Source of the DNA: Prevotellaceae bacterium
Lineage (GTDB): Bacteria; Bacteroidota; Bacteroidia; Bacteroidales; UBA932
Assembly (NCBI GenBank): GCA_031267135.1
Contig: JAIRZQ010000098.1
Span: forward strand, 1 to 49,194
Length of the DNA: 49,194 bases
Direction: 5' to 3'
Within the stretch, counting starts at the first letter, position 1. Each line of letters opens with the position of its first letter. The translations under genes were made by a program, and so were the position numbers. The notes under the pieces are model-generated. The model was not told the origin of the DNA. It worked only from the letters and a program-made list of their open reading frames with translations, and ran no database searches. This document shows, piece by piece, positions 41,388 to 49,194 of the stretch.

Positions 41388-44147
41388 TCATTTATAAACA
41401 GAATAGTTATATAAAAAATTGTTTTTGCTGCCCACCAATAAGTTAAAATTGTTGCTTGATTTGTCCGGACGGCCAATTGAAAACAGGGTACTTCCTTTCA
41501 GGGGAAAACCTTTGCTCGCTTTTCCCCTGTTATCGTACAGCCAGATACGGTTGTTCTGCGGCTGCACAATTCCAATACGCAAGTCGGAAGCTGCAAACTC
41601 GTAGACATAAGGGCGCATAGAGATTGGTTCTTCCGTTTCTATATTGATGATTTGTTGGGTATCCTGTCTAAACACCTCCAGTTTGTTGCCCGATGCAAAG
41701 ATGAAATCGCCTTGTCCGTCGCCGTCTACGTCCTGGAAAACGAAGAGATGCGATGACGGATAGGGCTTGATGATCTGCCGGGTCATGCTGCCGTTGGCCA
41801 GCGAAATGAAATGTACCGTTCCCGCAGTGTCAGTCAAAGCCAGGCGCGCGCGCTGCTGGTCGAGGGCAATCGACGTTTGGCGTCCTACCGGAAGGTTATG
41901 CTCGGGCGAAACCCGTGTACGTCCCTGCCGGTCGAGGATATATACGCGGTACTTGTCGGCAAATACAATGTAGTCTTTGTTTTCCGTACGGAAATGGTAG
42001 ATGTCGGTTTGCGCCGGGTGTTCGCTTTGCTTGAAACTCCACCCGTCCACCGGTTTTCCGGTTCTATCGAAAGCGTATACCTTGCGATCTTCGCAAGCGA
42101 CCATCATTCTGTATTGCCTGTTGCTGTCGTAATCGAACAGGGCGACGCTGCCAACAGCCGGAGAATTTAATGCTACGGGAAAGTTATCGACGAAATTTCC
42201 CAGACGGTCAATCACATACAGATGGCTCTTTGTATTAAAAAGCATTTGCAGCTTTCCGTTGCGGTAGATATCGACCTGGTATACCGGACTGATGATGGGT
42301 TCAGGGAGTTTTACTTTCCAGAGTATCCGCCCGGCGTTGTTCAGCAGGCAGGCGTTGTTAGCCATGTCCTGCACAAAAATATCCGTTTCGCCGGTACTGT
42401 GGTTCTGAATCAGTTGCGGTTTGAATGAAATGGCCGTATCCAGCAGGCTCTCCCATGATGTTTGCGTTCCGGAAGCCACCAGGGCTTCTGCGGACGAATA
42501 TTTCAGGAAAAAGGTGTTGTACAGTTTTCCGCCGGCGCTGCTGAGCTGGTACGCCATCGCCTGCATTTGCGAGAGGGCGTCGGGCGCCTGCTGTGTTTCT
42601 CTGTACCTGTCGCTTTTCAGGGCGTTTTCGAAAAGCCCGCCGGACTGTGCGGGATGGCAATAAAACATGAGGTTGCTGCGCGTCGAAAACAGGTTGGCCA
42701 GTTTCCCATAGCCGGGGTCGGTTTGCAAAGTTGCATGCAGCGCCGTGTAGTGCAGGTATTTCTGTAAGTTGGTCGGCGAGCTGCCAAAAACCAAGTAATT
42801 GTCGGCCACCACGCACCATTGGTTTCCACCTGCAAAGATGTCGCCGAAAAGGGCTGCCGGCACGTCAAACGGAAGTCGGTATGCCGTAAACGTCAACTGG
42901 TTGTCGATGGCCAGCAGTTTTTTATCCGTTCCGCCGGTTTTACTCTTCTCTACGGCATCCTGCCACTCTTCAATCATGCTGATAGCCGACGAAGCGCTTT
43001 TGATGCGGAAAAGGGCAAACGGTTCGTCTTTCGACTGTGTCTGCCCGACGTTGGCATACACCAGCGCGGCCTCGTCCTCGAACCGCTCGGCAAAGTCCTT
43101 CTGCAGCTCCACCCGGAAGGATGTTTGGAGTCGGGCCAATTCCTTTTTGTAGTCGGATTCCCTGTTCAGGTCGAGATAGCGGCCATAATCCGTAAAATAT
43201 TGCTGTATCTGGCGTATTCCCAGCCAAAGGAAGGCGTAAGCGGTGGATGGCATGGCATCCGTCAGTCCCGCGGGTATGGCCGGCTGCGAAAGAAAAGTTT
43301 CGAACCAGTGATCGGAAGCGTCGCCACACGCCGTAAAACCGTTGAACAGGAATAAATCGGGTTTTATGTTCAGGTCGAGTTCCGTCCAATCGGCAAATCG
43401 TGCCAGAGGCTCGATGAGTTGATGGTTCCGGGCATGAAAAACGGTCAGTGCGGTACGTGGCAACCAGCGATAATTGACATAGATGTTTGCCGGCGCGTTT
43501 TTCCCGGCGGAGTGCATCAGTTCGGCGAGTTTTCCCCGGTCGGCGATGTTGCTGTCGGCTGCAATCTGCCGTATGGCGTGTTCAAGAAGGATGGATGACC
43601 GCGAGAAGATAAAGATGCCGCCGCGACAGGCGCATGAGAAATTACAGGATTGTTGTTTCTTATCATTGAAAACGACGTCCGTGATGTTCACCTGATCGTA
43701 CAGACGTTGTGACACAACGGCTTTTCCGGATAACTGCCCTTTGAGCAGATCTGCAAGAGCACGGGCTTCCTTGTCGTTACCCGTCCGGACATAGCCGATG
43801 CTTTGCATTTCCTCTTTCCCCACAGGGTGGAAAGAAAAGAGGATGTTGTTGCGTAGGGGCGCCGCCTGTTCGTATTTTTGCACAAGGCTGTCGAGCATCT
43901 GCATTTCACCGTTGAGGTTTCCGACGGAGGATATTTCGCCTAAAATATTCCACAAACCGTTTTCCCGCAGTGTACGGCACAATTCGCCGTAATCGCGGAT
44001 GTCGACGATTAATCCTGCATCGAGCGGTATGGCGTCATACAGCGTATCCGGGACCGGTTCTTCGGTTTTCGAAAAAAGAGCCCGGAAAGACGCGCCGGCT
44101 GTCACAGCCGCCAGGATGATCAATATGGTTGCAAGTACTTTGCGCAT
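41388..44147 (-). CDS. DUF3352-like membrane-anchored protein with C-terminal beta-propeller region
   Basis: A 919-residue protein. I use the ATG at 44147 because it gives a clean N-terminal membrane anchor (MRKVLATILIILAAVTAGAS); the frame continues upstream to 44198 without one. Residues ~35-550 resemble DUF3352-type surface proteins (PLDAGLIVDIRDYGELCRTL, ANIYVNYRWLPRTALTVF). From ~600 on there are repeated blade-like units: NAGRILWKVKLPEPIISPVY, IDRLGNFVDNFPVALNSP, FDRTGKPVDGW, LDRQGRTRVSP and DNRGKASKGFPL. They also carry DVDGDGQGDF-type FG-GAP-like segments. An extracytoplasmic, propeller-bearing protein is the safe description. Function is unknown. GC-rich compared with the first 34 kb. 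Confidence 0.7.
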   Translation of the reverse strand: MRKVLATILIILAAVTAGASFRALFSKTEEPVPDTLYDAIPLDAGLIVDIRDYGELCRTLRENGLWNILGEISSVGNLNGEMQMLDSLVQKYEQAAPLRNNILFSFHPVGKEEMQSIGYVRTGNDKEARALADLLKGQLSGKAVVSQRLYDQVNITDVVFNDKKQQSCNFSCACRGGIFIFSRSSILLEHAIRQIAADSNIADRGKLAELMHSAGKNAPANIYVNYRWLPRTALTVFHARNHQLIEPLARFADWTELDLNIKPDLFLFNGFTACGDASDHWFETFLSQPAIPAGLTDAMPSTAYAFLWLGIRQIQQYFTDYGRYLDLNRESDYKKELARLQTSFRVELQKDFAERFEDEAALVYANVGQTQSKDEPFALFRIKSASSAISMIEEWQDAVEKSKTGGTDKKLLAIDNQLTFTAYRLPFDVPAALFGDIFAGGNQWCVVADNYLVFGSSPTNLQKYLHYTALHATLQTDPGYGKLANLFSTRSNLMFYCHPAQSGGLFENALKSDRYRETQQAPDALSQMQAMAYQLSSAGGKLYNTFFLKYSSAEALVASGTQTSWESLLDTAISFKPQLIQNHSTGETDIFVQDMANNACLLNNAGRILWKVKLPEPIISPVYQVDIYRNGKLQMLFNTKSHLYVIDRLGNFVDNFPVALNSPAVGSVALFDYDSNRQYRMMVACEDRKVYAFDRTGKPVDGWSFKQSEHPAQTDIYHFRTENKDYIVFADKYRVYILDRQGRTRVSPEHNLPVGRQTSIALDQQRARLALTDTAGTVHFISLANGSMTRQIIKPYPSSHLFVFQDVDGDGQGDFIFASGNKLEVFRQDTQQIINIETEEPISMRPYVYEFAASDLRIGIVQPQNNRIWLYDNRGKASKGFPLKGSTLFSIGRPDKSSNNFNLLVGSKNNFLYNYSVYK

Positions 44148-44209
44148 GCCTGAGATTTTACGGATAAAGCAAGGCAAAAGTACGAAAAATCCGGTCACGC
44201 AGTAAATTT

Positions 44210-44284
44210 TTCCCGCAGTTTTCGCAGATCATCGCAAATTTTATCTGTTCACTCTTTAGCGACCATCTGCGTGATTTGCGGGAA
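44210..44284. repeat. Imperfect 26-bp inverted repeat between DUF3352-like and cyclotransferase genes
   Basis: TTCCCGCA-N5-CGCAGAT-N3-CGC on the left (44210-44235) is matched by the complement GCG-N3-ATCTGCG-N5-TGCGGGAA on the right (44259-44284). It looks like a dispersed REP-type unit and may also act as a terminator-like fold. Confidence 0.6.
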
Positions 44285-44308
44285 CGCCTTCGCCGTATGG
44301 CAGAATAG

Positions 44309-45412
44309 CTACTTTCCGATTACCTGTATTTCGAACAGTTTTGGCCAGTTTTTCCCGGTAACAAATATCCTGCCTGTTTTTTCGTCGTAGGCGATTCCGT
44401 TCAGCACGTCGGTGTCGGCTTTTCTATCGCTGTTTTTCAGCAATCCGTCCAGATGGATACATCCCAGGACTGCGCCCGTTTTCGGGTCGATACGCAGGAT
44501 GTCGTCCGTATAGTATACATTTGCCCACAGTTCGCCACTGATATGTTCCAGTTCGTTCAGTTGCGGTACAATGCCTTTGTTATCGCATACTTCCAGCCGG
44601 CGTACTTCGGTCAGGTATTCCCTGTCAAGGAAATACACTGTTGCCGAACCGTCGGTCATCAGCAGGTGCGTGCCGTCACAGGTCAATCCCCACCCTTCGC
44701 GCATGGGATAACTGATGCGGTTCAGCAGTTTGAAATCGCTTTTCCGGTACACAAATGCCGTCTGGTTTTTATAGCTCAACTGTATCAGCTTATCGTCTAC
44801 CAGGGCCAGGCCTTCGCCGAATATTTCGGCCGGAAGGTTGGTTACCTGTACGATATGACCTGTTTGGAAATTCACTTGACGCAACGACGATTCTCCTTCC
44901 AGACCGGTACTTTCGTACAGGAAACCGTCGTCGAAAAGCAGGCCCTGCGTATACGCTTTCGGGTCGTGCGGGTAAACCCGCATCACCTTATAGCCGTATT
45001 GCCTGGGCGCCTGGGGAGCCAGCAGGAAGACGGTTGCCGGAACAATATCGCGCTGCCCGGACGCATAATGAGCCACAGCCTCGATACGGTGTGTGCCGAC
45101 GGTTTGCTCCCCGGTATCCCAGGCTGTATCCTCGCCTTTGTTTGTTTTCAGCCATTTGCCGTCGATAAACCAGCGCAGCGAGTCGATCGTTTCAGCGCCG
45201 TCCTTTGTTGTTACGGACAGTGTGATGGCGGCGCCCAGCGGCTGCTGTTCGTTGTTTTTCGGCGATGCGATGGCTATTTGTGATTTCCGCTGGCGCGGCC
45301 GCTGCTGTTCGGCTGTGCTGCTCGATTTTGTTTCCCTGCCGCCCCGGTTACACGACGAGCAGGCGGTAAAAAGCATACAACACAGATATGTCATCAAAAA
45401 AAAGGATCTCAT
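44309..45412 (-). CDS. Glutaminyl-peptide cyclotransferase, lipoprotein
   Basis: Plant/bacterial-type glutaminyl cyclase (beta-propeller; converts N-terminal Gln to pyroglutamate). It has 367 residues. The lipoprotein signal ends MLFTAC (Cys18), followed by a Ser/Arg-rich linker. Residues ~48-130 form an Ig-like domain (IAIASPKNNEQQPLGAAITL, DSLRWFIDGKWL). The propeller starts near 139 (YGYKVMRVYPHDPKAYTQGLLFDDG) with the family marks FLYESTGLEGESSLRQV, GWGLTCDG, LMTDGSATVYFLD, LNELEHISGELWANVY and NGIAYDEKTGRIFVTGKNWPKLFEI. A cell-surface or periplasmic location is inferred. The extra Ig-like module is an addition to the bare enzyme. Confidence 0.87.
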   Translation of the reverse strand: MRSFFLMTYLCCMLFTACSSCNRGGRETKSSSTAEQQRPRQRKSQIAIASPKNNEQQPLGAAITLSVTTKDGAETIDSLRWFIDGKWLKTNKGEDTAWDTGEQTVGTHRIEAVAHYASGQRDIVPATVFLLAPQAPRQYGYKVMRVYPHDPKAYTQGLLFDDGFLYESTGLEGESSLRQVNFQTGHIVQVTNLPAEIFGEGLALVDDKLIQLSYKNQTAFVYRKSDFKLLNRISYPMREGWGLTCDGTHLLMTDGSATVYFLDREYLTEVRRLEVCDNKGIVPQLNELEHISGELWANVYYTDDILRIDPKTGAVLGCIHLDGLLKNSDRKADTDVLNGIAYDEKTGRIFVTGKNWPKLFEIQVIGK

Positions 45413-45468
45413 ATCGGGATTAATTTTTTACGAATGTATGAAGATGGTGCAAAAAATGAGAACAGGTT

Positions 45469-45498
45469 GAATCCTCCCACACAAATGCGGGAGGATTC
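45469..45498. terminator. Hairpin after the NahK-like kinase gene
   Basis: GAATCCTCCC and GGGAGGATTC are perfect 10-base arms around ten bases, 20 bases past the kinase stop. There is no adjacent T run on the leftward strand, so it may be a transcript-end stabiliser or a REP unit rather than a true intrinsic terminator. Confidence 0.5.
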
Positions 45499-45517
45499 AT
45501 GGGATGAATCACATCTT

Positions 45518-46618
45518 TTATTTTGCAGCTTCGGCTACTATGCGGCGCATTTCGTCGAAATTTTCTTCCATCCTCACTAACAGTATGAATTGCGCTGCGG
45601 TGCGTTGCCAGTTATGATCGGGCGAATGGATCTTATAATACAGGTCGCCGTCCAGGTAATCGGCAAAGAACCGTACCGTTTGCATGTAGGTCATTAATTC
45701 GGCGCCAAACGCCAGATGGTCGATTTCCACAGGCAACAGGAATGACCTGGCTTTTTCGAGGTATCCTTTTGTATACGCTTCAAAAATCTTCAAGTCAATC
45801 GAAATCCTGGCCGGATCAAGCTCGTCTTCCCTGCCGGTATTGGCGCCCGTACGCATAAAATCGCCAAAATCGCTGAGGACATAGCCCGGCATTACCGTAT
45901 CCAGATCAACGACACAAAGTACCTGGTTGTTCGTATCAAACAGGACATTGTTCACCTTCGTATCGCAATGGTTGATGCGTTTCGGCAGCACGCCTTCGCG
46001 ATGGAGCCGTTCGGCCTCGCACATTTCGTCGGCGCGTTCTTCGATCGCGTCTACCAGATATCGCTTCCCTGACAAACGTCCGGCTTTGTTGTCCTTCACA
46101 GCCTGGCGAAAGGCAGCCAGCCGGCTTTCCACGTTGTGGAAATCCGGAATGGTTTCTACCAGCGGCGCACCGGGGAGGTCGGCCAGCATGGCCTGGAAAT
46201 CGCCGAACGCACGACCTGCATGTAAAGCCAGCCCGGGCGTAATGCCTCCGTCGTAACTGTGGCTATCGGGGATGAAATACAGGATCCGCCAACAGTTACC
46301 ATCCGCATCCCTGTGGTACAGTTTACCATCCCTGGTCGGAGCAAGTCGCAGTACGCGGTTTTCAACATCCCGAACACCCGCTGTGGCGAGTTTCGCACGA
46401 ATATGATCCGTCACTCTGCGGATGTTATCCTGTAACGCATCCACATTCTTAAAAATGTAATGGTTGATGCGTTGCAACACGTAATCGGGTGTTGTATCCG
46501 ACAGGGTCGCCACCTTGTACGAATCGTTGATATGCCCGGCGCCAAGCGGTTTCACCGATGCTACTGTTCCCTGTATGTCGAATTGTCCGACAATGTCTTT
46601 TAATTGTTGTTCTTGCAT
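45518..46618 (-). CDS. Aminoglycoside-phosphotransferase-fold sugar kinase (NahK-like)
   Basis: A 366-residue kinase of the APH/choline-kinase fold. VKPLGAGHINDSYKVAT is the glycine-rich loop seen in N-acetylhexosamine 1-kinases. YVLQRINHYIFKNVDALQDN supplies the ATP-binding region. INHCDTKVNNVLFD is the catalytic loop, with Asp and Asn of the Brenner motif H-x-D-x(4)-N. CVVDLDTVMPGYVLSDFGDF provides the metal-binding DLD. Phosphorylation of N-acetylhexosamine or a related sugar is the best family-based guess; the same fold includes aminoglycoside kinases, which is less likely without a resistance context. It is 166 bases from the tannase gene on the same strand. Confidence 0.82.
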   Translation of the reverse strand: MQEQQLKDIVGQFDIQGTVASVKPLGAGHINDSYKVATLSDTTPDYVLQRINHYIFKNVDALQDNIRRVTDHIRAKLATAGVRDVENRVLRLAPTRDGKLYHRDADGNCWRILYFIPDSHSYDGGITPGLALHAGRAFGDFQAMLADLPGAPLVETIPDFHNVESRLAAFRQAVKDNKAGRLSGKRYLVDAIEERADEMCEAERLHREGVLPKRINHCDTKVNNVLFDTNNQVLCVVDLDTVMPGYVLSDFGDFMRTGANTGREDELDPARISIDLKIFEAYTKGYLEKARSFLLPVEIDHLAFGAELMTYMQTVRFFADYLDGDLYYKIHSPDHNWQRTAAQFILLVRMEENFDEMRRIVAEAAK

Positions 46619-46784
46619 ATTGGTTTGATTTTTTGCCGAATTGAAAGCTGTAAAGCTGGCAAAAAAATCGGAACAGGCAAATGATTTTAATAAAAATCAT
46701 TTCAACCCGGGGTCAGTACCGCCGGCATGGCGTTTCGCAACTCGCCTGCCGGCGGCGGCGATGGCAACGCATCGCTTTGCGCTT

Positions 46785-48365
46785 CTATTTTGAATATCTC
46801 GGCGCCGGGATCACTACATTTCCCCGTTCGTGGTACGCTCCCCGGTAACTGGCCGGTATTCTCGGCTTTTTCCCTTTGATGAGATGCGGGAATAACGGAT
46901 AGGGATAAACAGGCGTCTGGAAGAGCATATCGCCATTTCCCCTGTATGCTGTGGCAATAATATGTTCGGGAACCATGCCTTTTTCGACCCAGCGGATCAA
47001 TGCGATAAAGATGTTGTATTCGCCGGGTTCCGACAGGTCGGAAATGTACTGTCCCATGCTGCAGGCGCCCGGCCCGCCGCTGCAATGCCACATGCCCGGT
47101 ATGACGAAGTAACGGAAAAACGCCTGTGTACTGTCCAGGCTGCCTTGCGCTGCCACTACCCGTTCGTAGTAATTAACCGCATCCTGGAAAGGTACCAGCG
47201 GATCGGCGGCGCCGGTGTACATCAGCAGTTTCCCACCCGTAGCCCTGAACAGTTTCAAATCGGGATCGTTGGCATTCAGGACAGGCGCAAGAACAGAATC
47301 GACGCGGGCCATATCCCTGTTAAAATCGAATTTCATGGGATCGAAATCCGGCCCGAACACCCAGCGGAACGGGTAAAACTGGTACGCGAACCTCCTGTCC
47401 TGCTGTTCAAGCAGCCCCGAGCCGGCCGATTCGCTGCCCGGCGGAACGGACGTGTAGATGTATTCTCCTGTCGCCGGGTTGACCGGGCCTGAATATATTT
47501 TTTTCAGGATGTTCTTTTGCTCCTGTGTCAGTGAATCCGATTCGTTGAAATTGAGCGCCGCCATACGGGGATCGGTCAGGAAATTGTCGCCCGAATAGCC
47601 GCCGTCCTTCCCTACATTGGCTTTCAGCACGTCCCGTGTAATGGAATTAATCTGTTGCCGCGTGAACCGGTTGCCGGGCTTTTCGTTGATTGCCAGGTAG
47701 TTCCACAGGAACATCGAGTGCAGGTGCGTTCGGTTGTTGGCGGGTGCGCCGGCCAGGATCCCGTTGTAATCCGCCGGATAACGCTGAGCGGTCATTAACG
47801 CCTGCTGTCCGCCTGTAGAACAGCCTATGAAGTACGAATACCTCGGCGGACGCTGGTAGTATCTTTCGATCACGGCTTTGGCGGCTACGGTCATCTCGTG
47901 TGTGGCGCGATAGCCAAAATCGGCCCACCGTTCGGGCTTGTTCACCAGGCTGTCTACATGCGGCGAGGTGCCCATGTCGGTATTGGCAACGGCATAACTG
48001 TGCTTTACACCCGATGCCAGCGCGTCGTAGCTGATACGTCCGGCGCCGCCCCCGTTGCCTGTTCCTACAAAACGACCGTTCCACCAGCCCTGCGGCAACC
48101 ATACCTCAATACGGATGTACGATTGCGGCGTTGGCCGCGAAACCAGCGCTACCCGCACAAAGGCCGGCAATCCTTCAATGGCGTTCCTTTGCCCGGGAGG
48201 CGTGAATTTTCCTGCAGGAACCTGCTCAACTTCCGTAACGGTGACTCCGTCCAGGTTCAGCCCTTTGATCCAGTCGTCAGGCTGCTGGGCTTCGGCAATA
48301 AAACAGTACCCCTGGAGCAAAGCCAGGAATAACAGGACAGGGAAAAACTTTGTTGTCATAAGCAT
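46785..48365 (-). CDS. Tannase/feruloyl esterase family alpha/beta-hydrolase
   Basis: Secreted esterase of 526 residues that hydrolyses ester bonds of phenolic esters such as gallates or ferulates. The signal peptide covers the first ~26 residues (ends AEAQ). WLPQGWWNGRFVGTGNGGGAG is the family's early glycine-rich segment, and YSYFIGCSTGGQQALMTAQR holds the nucleophile Ser183 in G-C-S-T-G-G. AADPLVPFQD supplies the acid, and the late block PGMWHCSGGPGACSM carries the catalytic His and the conserved Cys pair. Ser, Asp and His are all present. ATG 48365 and 48359 are both possible starts. Substrate is not readable. Confidence 0.85.
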   Translation of the reverse strand: MLMTTKFFPVLLFLALLQGYCFIAEAQQPDDWIKGLNLDGVTVTEVEQVPAGKFTPPGQRNAIEGLPAFVRVALVSRPTPQSYIRIEVWLPQGWWNGRFVGTGNGGGAGRISYDALASGVKHSYAVANTDMGTSPHVDSLVNKPERWADFGYRATHEMTVAAKAVIERYYQRPPRYSYFIGCSTGGQQALMTAQRYPADYNGILAGAPANNRTHLHSMFLWNYLAINEKPGNRFTRQQINSITRDVLKANVGKDGGYSGDNFLTDPRMAALNFNESDSLTQEQKNILKKIYSGPVNPATGEYIYTSVPPGSESAGSGLLEQQDRRFAYQFYPFRWVFGPDFDPMKFDFNRDMARVDSVLAPVLNANDPDLKLFRATGGKLLMYTGAADPLVPFQDAVNYYERVVAAQGSLDSTQAFFRYFVIPGMWHCSGGPGACSMGQYISDLSEPGEYNIFIALIRWVEKGMVPEHIIATAYRGNGDMLFQTPVYPYPLFPHLIKGKKPRIPASYRGAYHERGNVVIPAPRYSK

Positions 48366-48540
48366 TCATCTTGGCGAACCGCTCATGTACACACCGGTGT
48401 AAATGAACGGTCGAATTTTTCAACAGCAAAGGAAATAAAAAACTTTGGATTTTATGGGTTATTTGCTGTTGAGATTGTTTTTGTTCAAAAAAATAAGGTA
48501 AAGATGAGGTTGAATACCTGCGGGGTGCTTCCCGAAGGTA

Positions 48541-48568
48541 GTAGAGACGTGGCGTGCCACGTCTCTAC
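48541..48568. repeat. Perfect 28-base REP-like palindrome
   Basis: GTAGAGACGTGGC-GT-GCCACGTCTCTAC has 13-base arms. This is a widespread intergenic hairpin type. It lies in the gene-free 48366-48760 upstream of the tannase gene, which also holds ACACCGGTGT (48391-48400), a possible operator. Confidence 0.75.
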
Positions 48569-48660
48569 CCGGTAAAATATGATGCCAACCGATGCCAACC
48601 GGATGGATGTGTTCAGTCGTAAGTCCTGTCGCAATCTGTTCCTGAAAAAGCCTGACATAT

Positions 48661-48681
48661 TGCCGGATTACAAATCCGGCA
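48661..48681. repeat. REP-like hairpin
   Basis: TGCCGGATT-ACA-AATCCGGCA, perfect 9-base arms with a 3-base loop, 92 bases after the previous palindrome. Confidence 0.7.
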
Positions 48682-48767
48682 GTGTTCCGAGCGGCAATAA
48701 AATTACCTGCGGTGAGATCGCTTCGCTAAGTTGCCGCTCAACGGGGTACCGGTTTGTCCGGTGGTAA

Positions 48768-49194
48768 AACGTACACGATTTGTGACCGTCACAACGTGAA
48801 TGGTCAAAGAACGTACGCGATAGATGACCAATGGCGCGTTAACAGTCAAAGAACGTATACGATTTGTGACCGTCACAACGTGAATGGTCAAAAAATGTAC
48901 GCGATAGATGACCAATGGCGCGTTAACAGTCAAAGAACGTACACGATTTGTGACCGTCACAACGTGAATGGTCGAAAAATGTACGCAATAGATGACCGTC
49001 ACAACGTCAATGGTCAAAAAATGTATGCAATAAGTGACCGTCACAACGTGAATGGTCAAAAAATGTACGCAATAAATGACCGTCACAACGTGAATGGTCG
49101 AAAAATGTACGCAATAAATGACCGGTGACACGTCAATGGTCGAAGAATGTACGCAATAAATGACCGTCACAACGTTAATGGTCGAAAAATGTAC
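48768..49194. repeat. 42-bp tandem repeat array, cut by the window end
   Basis: About ten units of 42 bases, typified by ACGTACACGATTTGTGACC then GTCACAACGTGAATGGTCAAA. Two unit types alternate at the start (one with GTCACAACGTGAATGGTC, the other with AATGGCGCGTTAACAGTC), giving an 84-base higher-order period that then collapses to one type. The common unit contains the interrupted dyad GACC-gt-CAC-aac-GTG-aat-GGTC. Because 42 is a multiple of three, frames stay open on both strands. I see no start signal or function for them. Confidence 0.9.

Noticed and set aside
44453-45283. 276-residue frame antisense to the glutaminyl cyclase
   Set aside because: A by-product of GC-rich codon use in the true gene; no domain or signal is recognisable.
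48703-49170. Long open frames on both strands over the 42-bp array
   Set aside because: The repeat length is a multiple of three, so any frame without a stop in one unit stays open. No start or ribosome signal, and both strands open equally.
48768-49194. CRISPR array
   Set aside because: There are no unique spacers between repeats; the units are directly abutting and vary only by substitutions.

Overview
The window is chromosomal DNA of a Bacteroidota bacterium, most likely a Bacteroidales. Several things support this. Promoters repeatedly show the Bacteroidota -33 TTTG / -7 TAnnTTTG pattern instead of TTGACA/TATAAT. The gene run pdxJ <> nadK - DUF6089 - uppS - bamA - ompH - ompH is typical of that phylum, and so are the Rhs/DUF6443 pair, the DUF3098 gene and the long acidic ribosomal protein S1. 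All calls were made by reading the sequence; no database search was run.

Layout. 1-7.4 kb: the start of a leftward gene at the left edge, pdxJ leftward, then a rightward envelope-biogenesis run (NAD kinase, outer-membrane beta-barrel, undecaprenyl diphosphate synthase, BamA, two Skp/OmpH chaperones) closed by a terminator. 7.5-8.1 kb: a 652-bp gene-less element with 22-bp terminal inverted repeats whose ends recur at three other places. 8.3-23.5 kb: a leftward tripartite efflux locus (tetR, tolC, adaptor, RND pump, PII-like protein). It is split between tolC and the adaptor by an 8-kb cassette of two YD/Rhs-repeat proteins and a MORN-repeat candidate immunity protein. 23.5-34.7 kb: housekeeping genes (CPA2 antiporter, era, an rRNA pseudouridine synthase with a repetitive basic N-terminus, uppP, DUF3098, ftsX, a HAD phosphatase, three tRNA loci) separated by unusually repeat-rich gaps. 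These gaps hold an IS30-like transposase relic, a strongly folded candidate small RNA with its own terminator, a small secreted Cys protein, mirror-image degenerate 21-bp arrays, and a frameshifted Rpn-nuclease relic next to an odd tRNA(CAT). 34.8-49.2 kb: rpsA, STAS, rnz, histidine kinase, mazG, a membrane protein, a DUF3352-like protein, glutaminyl cyclotransferase, a NahK-like kinase, a tannase-family esterase, and a 42-bp tandem array that runs off the right edge.

Base composition changes sharply near 34.8-35.1 kb. Hand-counted 60-base samples give about 30-42% GC to the left and about 58-67% in samples from rpsA, the DUF3352-like gene and the tannase gene to the right. The window may therefore join two histories (lateral transfer or an assembly join), although both halves use Bacteroidota-type promoters.

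The most interesting loci are the Rhs toxin/immunity cassette inside the efflux operon, the nested-helix RNA at 29.5 kb whose outer stem competes with its terminator, the small inverted-repeat element family, and the two tandem-repeat regions.
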